64,000 bases of DNA from an uncultured Peptococcaceae bacterium. GTDB lineage: Bacteria > Bacillota > Peptococcia > Peptococcales > Peptococcaceae. Positions within the stretch are counted from its first letter, which is position 1, and each line of letters begins with the position of its first letter. The stretch covers positions 1 to 64,000 of the forward strand of contig URZX01000012.1 in assembly GCA_900552455.1 (NCBI GenBank). Direction: 5' to 3'. The notes under the pieces were generated by a model. That model ran no database searches, was not told the DNA's origin, and was given only the letters and a program-made list of their open reading frames with translations. Shown here in pieces: positions 17,188 to 28,135 of this stretch. Both the position numbers and the translations under genes were made by a program.

Positions 17188-18725
17188 TAGAAGATCCCTC
17201 CAATCACGCTGGATTCAATTGCCTGGGCAATAGGTGCGACGCCGGATTCGATCATAGCGCCGATGCCGTGTGGGTAGATCCCGAATACGAAGAGGGCGAT
17301 GACGAGCACGCAAGGACCTACGAGATAGATCCCGTGGATGTCGTGCAGGTGATCCCACTTTGGATTGCGAGGGCCCATGAAGGCGATGCGGACTGCGCGC
17401 AGGCAGTAGGTGGCGGTGATGACGATACCACTGATGGCGATGACTGCCATGAACTGATAGCTGATGAAGCCAAGGATGACTTTGTCGCTGGTGAAGGTCC
17501 CCATGAAGATGAGGAATTCGGCGACGAAGTTGAACATACCAGGAAGACCAAGGCAGGCGAGGGCAGCGAGGCTGAAGAGCACGGCTGCTTTAGGCATCTG
17601 CTTGGCGAGGCCACCGAAAGCAGAGATGTCGCGGGTGCCAGCTTCGTGGTAGATGTAGCCGATGACGCTGAAGAAGAGGCCCATCATGAGACCGTGAGCG
17701 ACCATCTGGCTGACTGCGCCGGAAAGGCTCATGAGGTTGAGGGTCGATACACCGAGAAGGATGTAACCCATGTGGCTCACGCAGGCATAACCGACGAAGA
17801 GCTTCATGTCTTTCTGTACCATGGCGATAAACGCACCATAGACGATATTGATCATGCAAAGCAGGCCGATGACTGGTGCCCAGAACTGTGCCCCTTCTGG
17901 GAAGAAGCTAACGGCGCAGCGGATAAGGCCGTACGCACCAAGCTTGACGATAACGCCGGCGTGGAGCATGGAAACAGCGGTAGGCGCTGCTGCGTAACCG
18001 AGTGGAGACCAGGTGTGGAATGGGAACATCTTAACGAGGAACCCAAACCCAAAGGCGAGGAATGCATAAGCAAAGATCTGGAAGTCTGTGCCATACGCTA
18101 CGGTGGCGAGCTCATCCATATTGAGGGTGAGGTGGCCGAGGCCGCTGGTGCTTGCGCCGTAGAGATACATAGAAATGATCCCAACGAGGACGAACACAGA
18201 GCCGATGAGCAGGTAAAGCACGAGCTTCATGGCGGCGTAATCTTTACGAACAGAACCCCAGACACCGACGAGGGTGTACATTGGAACGAGGGCGAGTTCG
18301 AAGAAGATGTAGAAGAACAAGAGGTTTTGCGAAGCGAATACGCCATACACCCCGCAAACCAGGATCATCAGAAATACGAAGAACTCTTTGGTCCGGGTGT
18401 TCATATCATAGGAGATGCAGCTCCCGGCAAAGATGATCAAACTGGTCAAGAGCATCAGCGGCGCGCTGATCCCATCCACTGCCATGATGTAGTTGATCCC
18501 GAGGAAATCAGAGCAGGAGATGTTTTCGACAAACTGCATGCCGCCTTCGCTGACATTGTACTGCGCGAACATGAAAAGTGTGAGCAGAAGGTTCACGCCC
18601 ATGAATCCAATGACCGTTTTCTTCATGACGTCGACTTTTTCGTTTGGAATAAAGAGGACGACGACGGCGCAGAGGATCGGCATCAATGTAATCAGCGAAA
18701 GAATTGGAAATCCTAGACTATTCAT
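17187..18725 (-). CDS. nuoM: NADH-quinone oxidoreductase subunit M
   Basis: A 512-residue antiporter-like subunit of the membrane arm. Typical segments are FYIFFELALVPMYTLVGVWG and MFPFHTWSPLGYAAAPTAVS, which carry the conserved Glu and the Lys/His channel residues. It follows nuoL by 3 nt and overlaps nuoN by one base, indicating tight co-translation. Confidence 0.97.
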   Translation of the reverse strand: MNSLGFPILSLITLMPILCAVVVLFIPNEKVDVMKKTVIGFMGVNLLLTLFMFAQYNVSEGGMQFVENISCSDFLGINYIMAVDGISAPLMLLTSLIIFAGSCISYDMNTRTKEFFVFLMILVCGVYGVFASQNLLFFYIFFELALVPMYTLVGVWGSVRKDYAAMKLVLYLLIGSVFVLVGIISMYLYGASTSGLGHLTLNMDELATVAYGTDFQIFAYAFLAFGFGFLVKMFPFHTWSPLGYAAAPTAVSMLHAGVIVKLGAYGLIRCAVSFFPEGAQFWAPVIGLLCMINIVYGAFIAMVQKDMKLFVGYACVSHMGYILLGVSTLNLMSLSGAVSQMVAHGLMMGLFFSVIGYIYHEAGTRDISAFGGLAKQMPKAAVLFSLAALACLGLPGMFNFVAEFLIFMGTFTSDKVILGFISYQFMAVIAISGIVITATYCLRAVRIAFMGPRNPKWDHLHDIHGIYLVGPCVLVIALFVFGIYPHGIGAMIESGVAPIAQAIESSVIGGIF

Positions 18726-18728
18726 CGA

Positions 18729-20597
18729 TTACATCCCTCCTAACATCGGCATGGCTTTCCAGAGCACGATCACAATGACGGCAAAGAACATGACGACTGC
18801 ATAGGTCTGCATGTTACCGGTTTCAGTCTTGCGCAGTTTGGCGCCAGCCCATTTGGTGACGTTGGCGACGCAATCGAGGAAACCGTCGATGATGTAGGTA
18901 TCGAACCATTTGCAGACATAAGAGAAGCCCATGACGATGACGTCGAAGATCCACTGATAGATCTGGTCGATGTAGAATCGGTTGGAGAGAATGCCATAGA
19001 TTGGACCGCTGGATTTGGCGATCTTGGCTGGGTCGATGCTCTTCTTGTGGTACATGAGGTACGCCAGACCGATACCAGCGAGAGCCAGCACGGTGGACAG
19101 GAGCATGACAAAGTAGTTGGCTTCCGGATGATGCGGTTCGCCGTAGAAGACGTAGGATGCGTAGCCATTGTGCATGAATGGCGCGCCAACGAAACCGGCG
19201 AAGATGGCAAACACGGAAAGGATGATGAGTGGCACAGTCATGACCTTTGGAGATTCATGAAGGTGGCCGTGAGGGGTATGGTTTTCACCGAAGAAGGTGC
19301 GGAAGATGAGACGGAACATGTAGAACGCGGTCATAAACGCAACGATCTCGGCGATGACGAAGTAGCCATAGTGGCCACTGGTGAAGGCGGTAGTGATGAT
19401 CTCATCCTTGGACCAGAAGCCGGCGAATGGGAAGATCCCGGCCAGCGCGAGGGAACCAATGATGAAGGTCCAGGTGGTGACTGGCATATATTTGCGCAGT
19501 CCGCCCATGAGGGCCATGTCGTTGGAACCAACACAGTGAATGACAGAACCTGCACCGAGGAAGAGCAGCGCTTTGAAGAAAGCGTGGGTACCGAGGTGGA
19601 AGGTTGCAGCGGTGATGGTGCCAAGGCCGATGGCCATGACCATGTAGCCAAGCTGGCTCATGGTAGAGAACGCGAGCACGCGCTTGATGTCGTTGTTGAC
19701 GAGCGCCATGCAGGCTGCAAAGATGGCGGTAAAGCCACCGATGAAGGCGATGACTTCCATGGTCAGGGTGGCGCTGGAGAAGAGCGCGAACTGACGAGCC
19801 AGGAGGTAAACACCGGCGGCGACCATGGTCGCTGCGTGGATCAGCGCACTGACTGGTGTAGGACCTTCCATGGCGTCTGGCAGCCATACGTGCAGTGGGA
19901 ACTGCGCGGATTTACCGATCGGCCCGATGAAGACGAGGATACCCATGAGGGCAACGAGGGCTTCGTTACCATACTGTGGGATGAGCTCGGAAAGCTCGGT
20001 GAAATTGAAGGTGCCAAAGGTGGCGAAGATCAGGAAGAAACCGAGCATGAAGCCGAAGTCGGCGAGTCGGTTGAAGAGGAACGCTTTCTGGCTGGCGCGC
20101 GCTGCGCTGTCGGTATCATAGTAGTAACCGATGAGCAGATAGGAGCACAGACCAACCATTTCCCAACCGAAGAAGATGAAGAAATAGTTGTTGGCAACAA
20201 CGAGGAGCAGCATGGAGAACACGAACAGGGACAGATAGCTGAAGAAGCGTGGTGTTCCAGGATCTCCGTGCATGTAGCCGATGGAATAGATGGCGACGAG
20301 CGTAGCAACGACCATGACGACGAAGAGCATCATGGCGGTCAGTGGGTCGATGAGGAACCCGAGCTCGATGGAGAAATCTCCGATTGCGAGCCATTCTACG
20401 CCGTATTCGATCGGATTGTCCATGGTTGCAGCGCCGCCGAGGACTTCCAGACCAATGCCAGAGGCAATGATGAGGTTGACGGCAAAGACGGCGACGACGA
20501 TGCCAACGGTGAGATTTTTACTGCGGCCGGTAAAGAGGCCGGTAACGGCGAAAGCAAGGAGCGGCAATAATGGCAATAGCCAAGCATACTGTATCAT
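18729..20597 (-). CDS. nuoL: NADH-quinone oxidoreductase subunit L
   Basis: A 622-residue distal antiporter-like subunit. The channel motif FFIFFGWEMVGLCSYLLIGYY and the conserved segment SAQFPLHVWLPDAMEGPTPV are intact, and the C-terminal lateral-helix region is present. It is the longest gene of the operon and follows nuoK by 14 nt. Confidence 0.97.
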   Translation of the reverse strand: MIQYAWLLPLLPLLAFAVTGLFTGRSKNLTVGIVVAVFAVNLIIASGIGLEVLGGAATMDNPIEYGVEWLAIGDFSIELGFLIDPLTAMMLFVVMVVATLVAIYSIGYMHGDPGTPRFFSYLSLFVFSMLLLVVANNYFFIFFGWEMVGLCSYLLIGYYYDTDSAARASQKAFLFNRLADFGFMLGFFLIFATFGTFNFTELSELIPQYGNEALVALMGILVFIGPIGKSAQFPLHVWLPDAMEGPTPVSALIHAATMVAAGVYLLARQFALFSSATLTMEVIAFIGGFTAIFAACMALVNNDIKRVLAFSTMSQLGYMVMAIGLGTITAATFHLGTHAFFKALLFLGAGSVIHCVGSNDMALMGGLRKYMPVTTWTFIIGSLALAGIFPFAGFWSKDEIITTAFTSGHYGYFVIAEIVAFMTAFYMFRLIFRTFFGENHTPHGHLHESPKVMTVPLIILSVFAIFAGFVGAPFMHNGYASYVFYGEPHHPEANYFVMLLSTVLALAGIGLAYLMYHKKSIDPAKIAKSSGPIYGILSNRFYIDQIYQWIFDVIVMGFSYVCKWFDTYIIDGFLDCVANVTKWAGAKLRKTETGNMQTYAVVMFFAVIVIVLWKAMPMLGGM

Positions 20598-20611
20598 AGT
20601 TTATACCCCCC

Positions 20612-20920
20612 TTACCATTTCAGCCAGTCGATCTTGGCGACGTCGCTGTTGCCGCTTTCGCGGTAATGCTTGATGACGAGTGCCAGACCAACGGCAACTT
20701 CTGTTGCCGCAACAACATAGACGATCAAAGCAAAAACATACCCATCGACGCCATTGATCCCGACGAAGCGGTTAAACGCCAAGAGGTTCATATTGACTGC
20801 GTTCAGCATCAGTTCAACACCCATGAGCACTGCGATAACGTTGCGCTTCGAAAGAGCGTTGAAGAGGCCGATGGCAAAGAGGAACGCGCCCAATAACAGA
20901 TAATGTGTGAGTCCGATCAT
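20612..20920 (-). CDS. nuoK: NADH-quinone oxidoreductase subunit K
   Basis: A 102-residue membrane subunit with three helices, containing MGVELMLNAVNMNLLAF with the conserved proton-pathway glutamate. Its start overlaps the nuoJ stop as ATGA. The length matches the family. Confidence 0.97.
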   Translation of the reverse strand: MIGLTHYLLLGAFLFAIGLFNALSKRNVIAVLMGVELMLNAVNMNLLAFNRFVGINGVDGYVFALIVYVVAATEVAVGLALVIKHYRESGNSDVAKIDWLKW

Positions 20921-21420
20921 CGGCCATCATCCTCCTTCCCAATCACGATCGCGCCGATCATACCGACGAGCAAAAGCAGTGCAACGAGTTCAACTGGCAG
21001 CACGTAGGTGCCGAAAAGTTCGACGCCAATCTGCTGGATCCAGTCCTCCGGCAGAGCCTGTGGAGTGATGAGGCTAATCGTACGAATGACGATTGCCATC
21101 ACAACGGCGACAAGTACGGCGACGATGCCGGCGCCGACTGCATTACCGGAGAATGGGTTGGTGCCGTCGAAGTTTTCCTGATTGGCATGGCGGGTCAGCA
21201 TGATGGCGAACACGGTGAGAATGGTGATCGCGCCGACATAAACCATGATCTGGACGACGGCAAAGAACGAAAGCTGCAGTGTTGCATAAACACCGGCTAC
21301 GCCGATGAAGCACAGCACCATGGACAAGGCGCTGTAAAGGATGTTTTTATGAGCAACCATCATGAGCGCCCCGAAGATGACGACGAAGGCCGTCAGATAA
21401 AAGAGTACTGGCGAGATCAT
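20917..21420 (-). CDS. nuoJ: NADH-quinone oxidoreductase subunit J
   Basis: A 167-residue membrane subunit with five helices. It contains the conserved QIMVYVGAITILTVFAIML segment of helix 3, near the quinone-coupled pi-bulge. It overlaps nuoI upstream and nuoK downstream by 4 nt each. Confidence 0.96.
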   Translation of the reverse strand: MISPVLFYLTAFVVIFGALMMVAHKNILYSALSMVLCFIGVAGVYATLQLSFFAVVQIMVYVGAITILTVFAIMLTRHANQENFDGTNPFSGNAVGAGIVAVLVAVVMAIVIRTISLITPQALPEDWIQQIGVELFGTYVLPVELVALLLLVGMIGAIVIGKEDDGR

Positions 21421-22076
21421 TCAGCTGCCCCCTTTCCTTCTTCAGCGGCTGCAGGAGCTGGCGCTTCTACTGGTTTTTCAGCCTGAGGCGCTGCAGGTTT
21501 TGCGGCTTCCGCTGGTTTTTCCGCGGCTGGCGCTTTGGCCTGAGCATCTGCTGGCTTTGCAGCTGGTTTTGCGGCAGGTTTTGGCGCTGGCTTTGGTGGT
21601 TTGACCGGTTCCGGCATGCCCATTGGGTTGCCTTCCGGACGTTTTTTGTTCCAGTAATCGGCCTGGATCTTGTTGAATTTTTCGTTCATCGCCTGTGGAA
21701 TGCCGCTGCAGAAATCGTATTCTGTGTTTTCGTAGCTGTAGCAGGCGATCTCGAAGTTATTGGCGTTTTTGAGCGCCTTGGTTGGGCAGGACTCAATGCA
21801 CATGCCGCAGAAGAGGCAGTATTCGACCTGCATTTTGTATGCGGTGACGACTTTCTTACCTTCTTCGTTCTTTTCCGATTCAACGGTGATGACATGGTTT
21901 GGGCATGCCCGTTCACACAACCCGCAAGCGATGCACTTAGTGACGTCGTAGTCAAAGAAGCCCTGGCTGGCGGGTGGGAGGTCTGGACGCTGTTCCGGAT
22001 ACTGTTCGGTGATTTCTCGCTTGAACCAGTGCTTACCGGTAACGCCGAGGCCTTTCAATAACCCTATTCCGTACAT
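21417..22076 (-). CDS. nuoI: NADH-quinone oxidoreductase subunit I with a Pro/Ala/Lys-rich C-terminal tail
   Basis: A 219-residue ferredoxin-like subunit holding two [4Fe-4S] clusters. The two cluster motifs are CIACGLCERACP and CLFCGMCIESCP. The core ends near residue 145. The last 65-75 residues are a low-complexity tail of Pro, Ala, Lys and Glu (repeats such as PAAKPAAKP), which standard NuoI lacks. The tail is probably disordered and its role is unknown. The gene overlaps nuoJ by 4 nt and follows nuoH by 11 nt. Confidence 0.95.
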   Translation of the reverse strand: MYGIGLLKGLGVTGKHWFKREITEQYPEQRPDLPPASQGFFDYDVTKCIACGLCERACPNHVITVESEKNEEGKKVVTAYKMQVEYCLFCGMCIESCPTKALKNANNFEIACYSYENTEYDFCSGIPQAMNEKFNKIQADYWNKKRPEGNPMGMPEPVKPPKPAPKPAAKPAAKPADAQAKAPAAEKPAEAAKPAAPQAEKPVEAPAPAAAEEGKGAAE

Positions 22077-22087
22077 ACATCCACCTC

Positions 22088-23128
22088 CTATGCCATGAAC
22101 TGCAGGGCTTTGATGACGATGCCGGTGATCGCAAGGTTAGCGACAGCCAGCGGGATCAAAACCTTCCAGTTCAGTTTGAACATGTGGTCAATGCGGATAC
22201 GTGGATAGGTCCAGCGTACCCACATGTTTAAGAGAACAAAAACATACGTCTTAATGAAGAGCCAGAGCCAGCCTGGGAGGATTGGTCCCTGCCAGCCGCC
22301 GAGGAAGAGCACGGCAGCCAGCCAGCACATGGCGAGCATGGCGACGTATTCACCGAGGTACATGAATGCGAAACGCATGCCGCTGTACTCGGTCTGATAA
22401 CCGGCGATGAGCTCCTGTTCACCTTCTGCCAGGTCGAATGGGGAGCGGTTGATCTCGGCGGTCGCTGCGATCGAGAAGATGATGAAAGCGAGCGGCTGAC
22501 GGAAGATGAACCAGCCATGTTCGATCTGGTCATAGACGATGTCGTTGAGGTTAAGGCTGCCGGTGAGCATGACGATCCCGAGCAGAGAAAAGAGCAGCGG
22601 GATTTCGTAGCTGACCATCTGCGCTGCAGCACGCATACCACCCATGAGGTTGTATTTGTTGTTGGCAGCCCAGCCGGAAAGGAGCAGGATCAGCGTGGTA
22701 AAGGCGCTGACTGCGAAATAATAGATGAGACTGACAGGCGAATCGTAAACGGTCATGCCTTCACCAAGCGGCATGACGGCAAAGACCATCATGGTTGGGA
22801 TGAAGACGACGATCGGTACGAGGTTGTACAGGAACTTATCGGCACGATCCGGGGTGACGGTGTTCTTACTGACGAGCTTCAGGATATCCATGAAAAGCTG
22901 GAAGATACCGAACGGCCCCATACGGTTTGGCCCGAGACGCTCCTGGATAAAGCCGGAGATCTTACGTTCCAGATAAACCAAAATGATAACGTTGCACAAC
23001 AAAAAGACGAGGACGACGACGGCTGCGACGATGCGCTCGATCCAGAGGCCGAGGGCCTGGGAACCGCCAAGGCGCATGGTGATGTCGACGATCCAGTTGC
23101 CTATGTTGATAAACAGATTATTAAGCAC
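22088..23128 (-). CDS. nuoH: NADH-quinone oxidoreductase subunit H
   Basis: A 346-residue membrane subunit forming the quinone-binding chamber at the junction with the hydrophilic arm. Typical segments are ERKISGFIQERLGPNRMGPFG, AEINRSPFDLAEGEQELIAG and MWVRWTYPRIRIDHMF, which hold the conserved charged residues of the E-channel. Its length is slightly above the E. coli protein. It lies between nuoD and nuoI. Confidence 0.97.
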   Translation of the reverse strand: MLNNLFINIGNWIVDITMRLGGSQALGLWIERIVAAVVVLVFLLCNVIILVYLERKISGFIQERLGPNRMGPFGIFQLFMDILKLVSKNTVTPDRADKFLYNLVPIVVFIPTMMVFAVMPLGEGMTVYDSPVSLIYYFAVSAFTTLILLLSGWAANNKYNLMGGMRAAAQMVSYEIPLLFSLLGIVMLTGSLNLNDIVYDQIEHGWFIFRQPLAFIIFSIAATAEINRSPFDLAEGEQELIAGYQTEYSGMRFAFMYLGEYVAMLAMCWLAAVLFLGGWQGPILPGWLWLFIKTYVFVLLNMWVRWTYPRIRIDHMFKLNWKVLIPLAVANLAITGIVIKALQFMA

Positions 23129-23143
23129 GAGTAACTACCCCCT

Positions 23144-24352
23144 TTAACGGTCCACTTCACCGAGTACGATATCGACCGATGCCAGGGCTGCGACGTAATC
23201 CTGCATGAACATGTCTTCAACGCCGACGATGTCCTGCAGAGCGAACACGCTCATCATGCTTGGCGCATGGATGCGCACGCGGTATGGCTTGGTGCCTCCA
23301 TCACTGACGACGTAGAAACCGAGCCAGCCCATGCCGCCTTCGAGCTGTGCATAAGCACTACCGGCAGGAACCTTGATCATCTTTGGCACCTTGCCCATGG
23401 TTGGGCCTTCGTCTGGCATTTGCTCCAGAGCCTGGCGGATGATCTTGGCAGATTCTGCCATTTCCCAATAGCGCAGCATGTAGCGGTCGTAGCAGTCGCC
23501 GATCTCACCAGTTGGCACTTCGAAATCGAAACGGTCGTAGACGCTGTAAGGCTTGTCCTTGCGCAGGTCGATCTTAACACCGGCTGCGCGCAGGTTGGCG
23601 CCGTAGACGCCGTAGTTTTTGCACATTTCTGCATCGATGACGCCGACGTTTTTGGTACGGGCAAGGAAGATTTCGTTGCCGTTTAAGACGTTCTGGAAAT
23701 CTTTGAGGGCATCCGGGAATTCATCCAGCCATTTTGTGAGCTTTTCTTTGAAGCCCTCTGGCAGTGGTGTTGGTGCCCCGCCGATGCGGAAAGCGTGGTT
23801 GTTCATGCGGCTGCCGCTGTAAGCTTCGAGCAGGTCGAAGACTTTTTCGCGTTCACGGAACATGTACATCCAGACGGTGTAGCCGTTGAAGTCGAGCGCC
23901 ATGCAGGCGAGATAAACGAGATGGTGCGCGATACGCTGCAATTCACCGATGATGACGCGCACATATTCACCGCGTTCCGGTACCTCGACACCCAGGAGCT
24001 GTTCAACTGCCATGCAGTAGCCCCATTCATTGAGGATGCAGGAGAGGTAGTCGAGACGGTCGGCGTATGGCACGACCTGTGCCCAGGTGCGATCTTCGGA
24101 CAGCTTTTCAATGCCGCGATGGAGATAACCGCAAACGTTTTCGCAGCCGACGACTTTTTCGCCGTTCATCGTGAGCTTAGCACGGAAAACCCCGTGAGTC
24201 GAAGGATGCTGAGGGCCCATATTCATGATATAGGTCTGGGATGGGTCTTTGTCTGTCTGCAGATTCTGCATTTCCTGCTGCTTTTGCATCAGTTCATCGA
24301 TCGTCTGCGCTTCAGAGTTCGCATAACGACCTTGTGGTTCATAGATACTCAT
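23144..24352 (-). CDS. nuoD: NADH-quinone oxidoreductase subunit D
   Basis: A 402-residue 49-kDa-type subunit related to hydrogenase large subunits. It contains MNMGPQHPSTHGVFRAKLTM, with the conserved His near the quinone site, and RIAHHLVYLACMALD. It is separate from nuoC, as in most Bacillota, not fused as in E. coli. It starts 16 nt after nuoC. Confidence 0.97.
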   Translation of the reverse strand: MSIYEPQGRYANSEAQTIDELMQKQQEMQNLQTDKDPSQTYIMNMGPQHPSTHGVFRAKLTMNGEKVVGCENVCGYLHRGIEKLSEDRTWAQVVPYADRLDYLSCILNEWGYCMAVEQLLGVEVPERGEYVRVIIGELQRIAHHLVYLACMALDFNGYTVWMYMFREREKVFDLLEAYSGSRMNNHAFRIGGAPTPLPEGFKEKLTKWLDEFPDALKDFQNVLNGNEIFLARTKNVGVIDAEMCKNYGVYGANLRAAGVKIDLRKDKPYSVYDRFDFEVPTGEIGDCYDRYMLRYWEMAESAKIIRQALEQMPDEGPTMGKVPKMIKVPAGSAYAQLEGGMGWLGFYVVSDGGTKPYRVRIHAPSMMSVFALQDIVGVEDMFMQDYVAALASVDIVLGEVDR

Positions 24353-24367
24353 CGTTTTCCCCCTCCC

Positions 24368-24805
24368 TTACTTTCTCACGTGGTTCTCGTAATCCTTGCG
24401 CAGTGGATGGCCGACAAAGTCATCTGCCAGGAAAATACGGCGCAGATCCGGATGGCCCTTGTAGTCGACGCCCATGAGGTCATAGCTTTCGCGCTCCAGC
24501 ACATAGGCCGCCTTGAACACGCCATCCAGAGATGGCAACCAAAGGTCGTCCTTCGGAATGTGCACAGAAACGCGGATCATATCCATGTCCTCGAAGTTCA
24601 TCAGGTTGTACACGCCAACCATATCCTCTGGATATTCCACAGCGCAGAAATCCAACAGCGCATCATAGCCGCATTTATTGGCAAGATCCATGATCGCCTG
24701 CACAAAATCGTCGCGTTCCACAGTGAACGCTGTGACACGAGGATCTTCCTCCTCTTTAAGCGCAGGAATCACATTCATGATCTGTTCTTTGAGCACAACC
24801 TTCAC
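24368..24805 (-). CDS. nuoC: NADH-quinone oxidoreductase subunit C (GTG start)
   Basis: A 145-residue 30-kDa-type subunit. The family signature is [20 protein letters not shown], and it ends in HPLRKDY. The GTG at 24805 overlaps the nuoB stop as GTGA and follows a GAGAGAGAG-rich site. It stabilises the NuoB/NuoD module. Confidence 0.94.
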   Translation of the reverse strand: MKVVLKEQIMNVIPALKEEEDPRVTAFTVERDDFVQAIMDLANKCGYDALLDFCAVEYPEDMVGVYNLMNFEDMDMIRVSVHIPKDDLWLPSLDGVFKAAYVLERESYDLMGVDYKGHPDLRRIFLADDFVGHPLRKDYENHVRK

Positions 24806-25392
24806 CTCTCTCTCTCAACGATCGTTGGATCGTTGACACGATCCTTCAGCTTCAGGCAGGCATCAAAGAGCGCCTCTGGGCGTGGTGGGCAACCAGGCAG
24901 GAATACGTCGACCGGCAAAAATTCCTTCACACCGCTGACCATCGAATAGCCGCCGGCAAAAGGACCGCCGCTGACCGCGCAGTTACCCATCGCGATGACG
25001 TATTTTGGTTCTGCCATTTCTTCGTAGATGCGCTTGATGAGCGGCGCCATCTTTTTCGTTACCGTACCGGCAACGATCATCAGGTCCGCGTGACGTGGCG
25101 ATGGACGGAAAACTTCGTAGCCAAAACGCGCCAAGTCGAAACGCGCCCCACCGGAGCACATCATTTCGATCGCGCAGCAGGCCAAACCAAAGGTCACCGG
25201 CCAGAACGACCAGCTACGGCCATAATTGAGCACCTTGTCGACCGTCGTCAGCACAACGCAGCGGTCAAGCTCAGCCTGAGTCGGCTGGGTGTTACGCAGA
25301 TAGTCCGTAACAGGCGAGATTCTTGTCGAAGGGCTCCACCCTTCGGAGGTAGGCATGTGCTCCTCGTCAAAACGCACTTTATCTATTTCCAT
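24802..25392 (-). CDS. nuoB: NADH-quinone oxidoreductase subunit B
   Basis: A 196-residue PSST-type subunit carrying cluster N2, the last iron-sulfur centre before quinone. The cysteines appear in [22 protein letters not shown] and [13 protein letters not shown]. The frame opens 7 codons earlier, but the ATG at 25392 stands 8 nt after a GGAAGGAGGG site that lies inside the end of nuoA. The gene overlaps nuoA by 10 nt. Confidence 0.96.
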   Translation of the reverse strand: MEIDKVRFDEEHMPTSEGWSPSTRISPVTDYLRNTQPTQAELDRCVVLTTVDKVLNYGRSWSFWPVTFGLACCAIEMMCSGGARFDLARFGYEVFRPSPRHADLMIVAGTVTKKMAPLIKRIYEEMAEPKYVIAMGNCAVSGGPFAGGYSMVSGVKEFLPVDVFLPGCPPRPEALFDACLKLKDRVNDPTIVERER

Positions 25393-25745
25393 TCGAGCGC
25401 GCCCTCCTTCCATTCATACCACAGACCGATGCACAACAGCACCAGGAAAAGTGTTCCCGCAAGCACCGGGAACATTCCCACACTCTTGAACGCAAGGGCC
25501 AGAGGAAAGAAGAATACAGTTTCAATGTCAAACAATAGGAATACAAGTGCATACATGTAGTAGCCAACACGGAAGTTGACCCAGGCGGTCCCTTCCGTAT
25601 CGATCCCGCATTCAAACGTTTCACGCTGTTCCTTGCTGTGATAGTAGTGCGGGCTCAAAAGCAAGCTCACGCCAATACCGGCACAGGTCAGAACCAACGC
25701 CAACGCCACGAACAGCAGGATGATCCATAATCCATCATTCACCAT
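25383..25745 (-). CDS. nuoA: NADH-quinone oxidoreductase subunit A
   Basis: A 120-residue three-helix subunit and the first gene of the operon. It contains [11 protein letters not shown], the loop that changes in the active/deactive transition, and [16 protein letters not shown]. The frame runs upstream to 25847. The ATG at 25745 has a GGGGAGG site, and the upstream part overlaps the promoter, so it is excluded. Confidence 0.96.
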   Translation of the reverse strand: MVNDGLWIILLFVALALVLTCAGIGVSLLLSPHYYHSKEQRETFECGIDTEGTAWVNFRVGYYMYALVFLLFDIETVFFFPLALAFKSVGMFPVLAGTLFLVLLCIGLWYEWKEGALEWK

Positions 25746-25835
25746 AAAACCTCCCCTATAAATAATTTCCTTCCCATCTGTGAGAAAACGCACAGACAGA
25801 ATTTTGGGCATAAGAATGCCTTTTATATCTACTAT

Positions 25836-25864
25836 ATTATGCAACATTTTTTAATTAAATACAA
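25836..25864 (-). promoter_or_regulatory. Promoter of the nuo operon
   Basis: Minus strand: TTGTAT (25859-25864), a 17-bp spacer and CATAAT (25836-25841). It lies about 90 nt before nuoA. Confidence 0.55.
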
Positions 25865-25891
25865 TTCTCCAGCGAACGATTTACAGAACCA

Positions 25892-25907
25892 TGATAAATT
25901 TTTATCA
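25892..25907. promoter_or_regulatory. Candidate regulator site upstream of the nuo promoter
   Basis: An inverted repeat TGATAAA-TT-TTTATCA. Its centre is about 70 bp upstream of the expected nuo start site, a spacing used by class I activators. No regulator can be assigned. It does not fit the FNR, Rex or CRP consensus well. Confidence 0.3.
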
Positions 25908-26213
25908 ATCCGGGACCACAGTCCGCCTGCGCAAAAAGCCTATCCAGTGGCTATGTTAAGCCTTTTTCCTATATTGAAAACCAACCACGCTCACTCACAT
26001 TAAGCCCCGTGTCTTACCATATCACGCAATTCCAATTTATACAATCACTCAAAAACGGCCGTGTAAGCAGCCGCTTTCCGCCCACGAAAAACTGCAATAC
26101 ACAGCGGCTTTCAGCCGCCAGCGTCGTCGGAACTGTCAAAAAATTACCACAGCAAACATTGCCATTTTTTCATGACCATCCATCAGCTAGAGCGATGACA
26201 GAACAAAGAACAC
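25908..26213. other. Intergenic stretch between nuo and atp operons without a gene
   Basis: About 300 bp with no credible coding frame on either strand. It contains short repeated words (GCGGCTTTC/CCGCTTTCC) and an AAAAAG...CTTTTT pair near 25935-25970. Nothing here is assignable to an RNA gene. Confidence 0.5.
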
Positions 26214-26243
26214 AAAAAAGCTCCCCATTTCTGGAGAGCTTTG
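26214..26243 (-). terminator. Terminator of the atp operon
   Basis: In the minus direction, AAAGCTCTCC pairs with GGGGAGCTTT and six U follow. It ends just after atpC. Confidence 0.85.
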
Positions 26244-26248
26244 AGCTA

Positions 26249-26662
26249 TTACAGATACTGTTTCATCTTCAGACGCTCGATGGAGCGATAGAGGGCTGCT
26301 TCGGCGCGAACGACATCGACGTTGCCTTCGCGTCTGTGAGCGAGGCGCTCTTCGGCGCGCTGTTTAGCGCGGGCGGCACGGTCGAAGTCGATCTGGTCGG
26401 CGGTCTCTGCGCTTGGCGAGAGGATGGTGACGTGGTTGTCATTGACTTCCACGAAGCCACCACCGATGAAGATGTAGCCTTTTTTGCCTGCGGCGTCTTC
26501 GTAGCGCACGATCTCCGGCTTGAGAGCTGCGATGAGGGCGGCGTGGTTCGGCAGGAAGCCGATCTCACCCTCTGGAGTGCGAACGACGACGCTCTTTGCT
26601 TCTACGGATAGCGCTTGATGGTCGGGGGCGACCACTTCCAGCTTCAGCAGTTTTTCTGCCAT
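26249..26662 (-). CDS. atpC: ATP synthase F1 epsilon subunit
   Basis: A 137-residue central-stalk subunit. The N-terminal beta-sandwich contains TPEGEIGFLPNHAALIAAL, and a C-terminal helical hairpin region (RAKQRAEERL) follows, which inhibits ATP hydrolysis in many species. It is the last gene of the operon, 13 nt after atpD. Confidence 0.96.
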   Translation of the reverse strand: MAEKLLKLEVVAPDHQALSVEAKSVVVRTPEGEIGFLPNHAALIAALKPEIVRYEDAAGKKGYIFIGGGFVEVNDNHVTILSPSAETADQIDFDRAARAKQRAEERLAHRREGNVDVVRAEAALYRSIERLKMKQYL

Positions 26663-26675
26663 GGTAAACGCCTCC

Positions 26676-28124
<1,449 letters not shown>

Positions 28125-28135
28125 TTATGCGTGCA

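Noticed and set aside
25908..26213. Coding gene or RNA gene in the nuo-atp gap
   Set aside because: The plus-strand frame from 26009 runs into the antisense of atpC and lacks a ribosome site, and no clear promoter-terminator pair exists.
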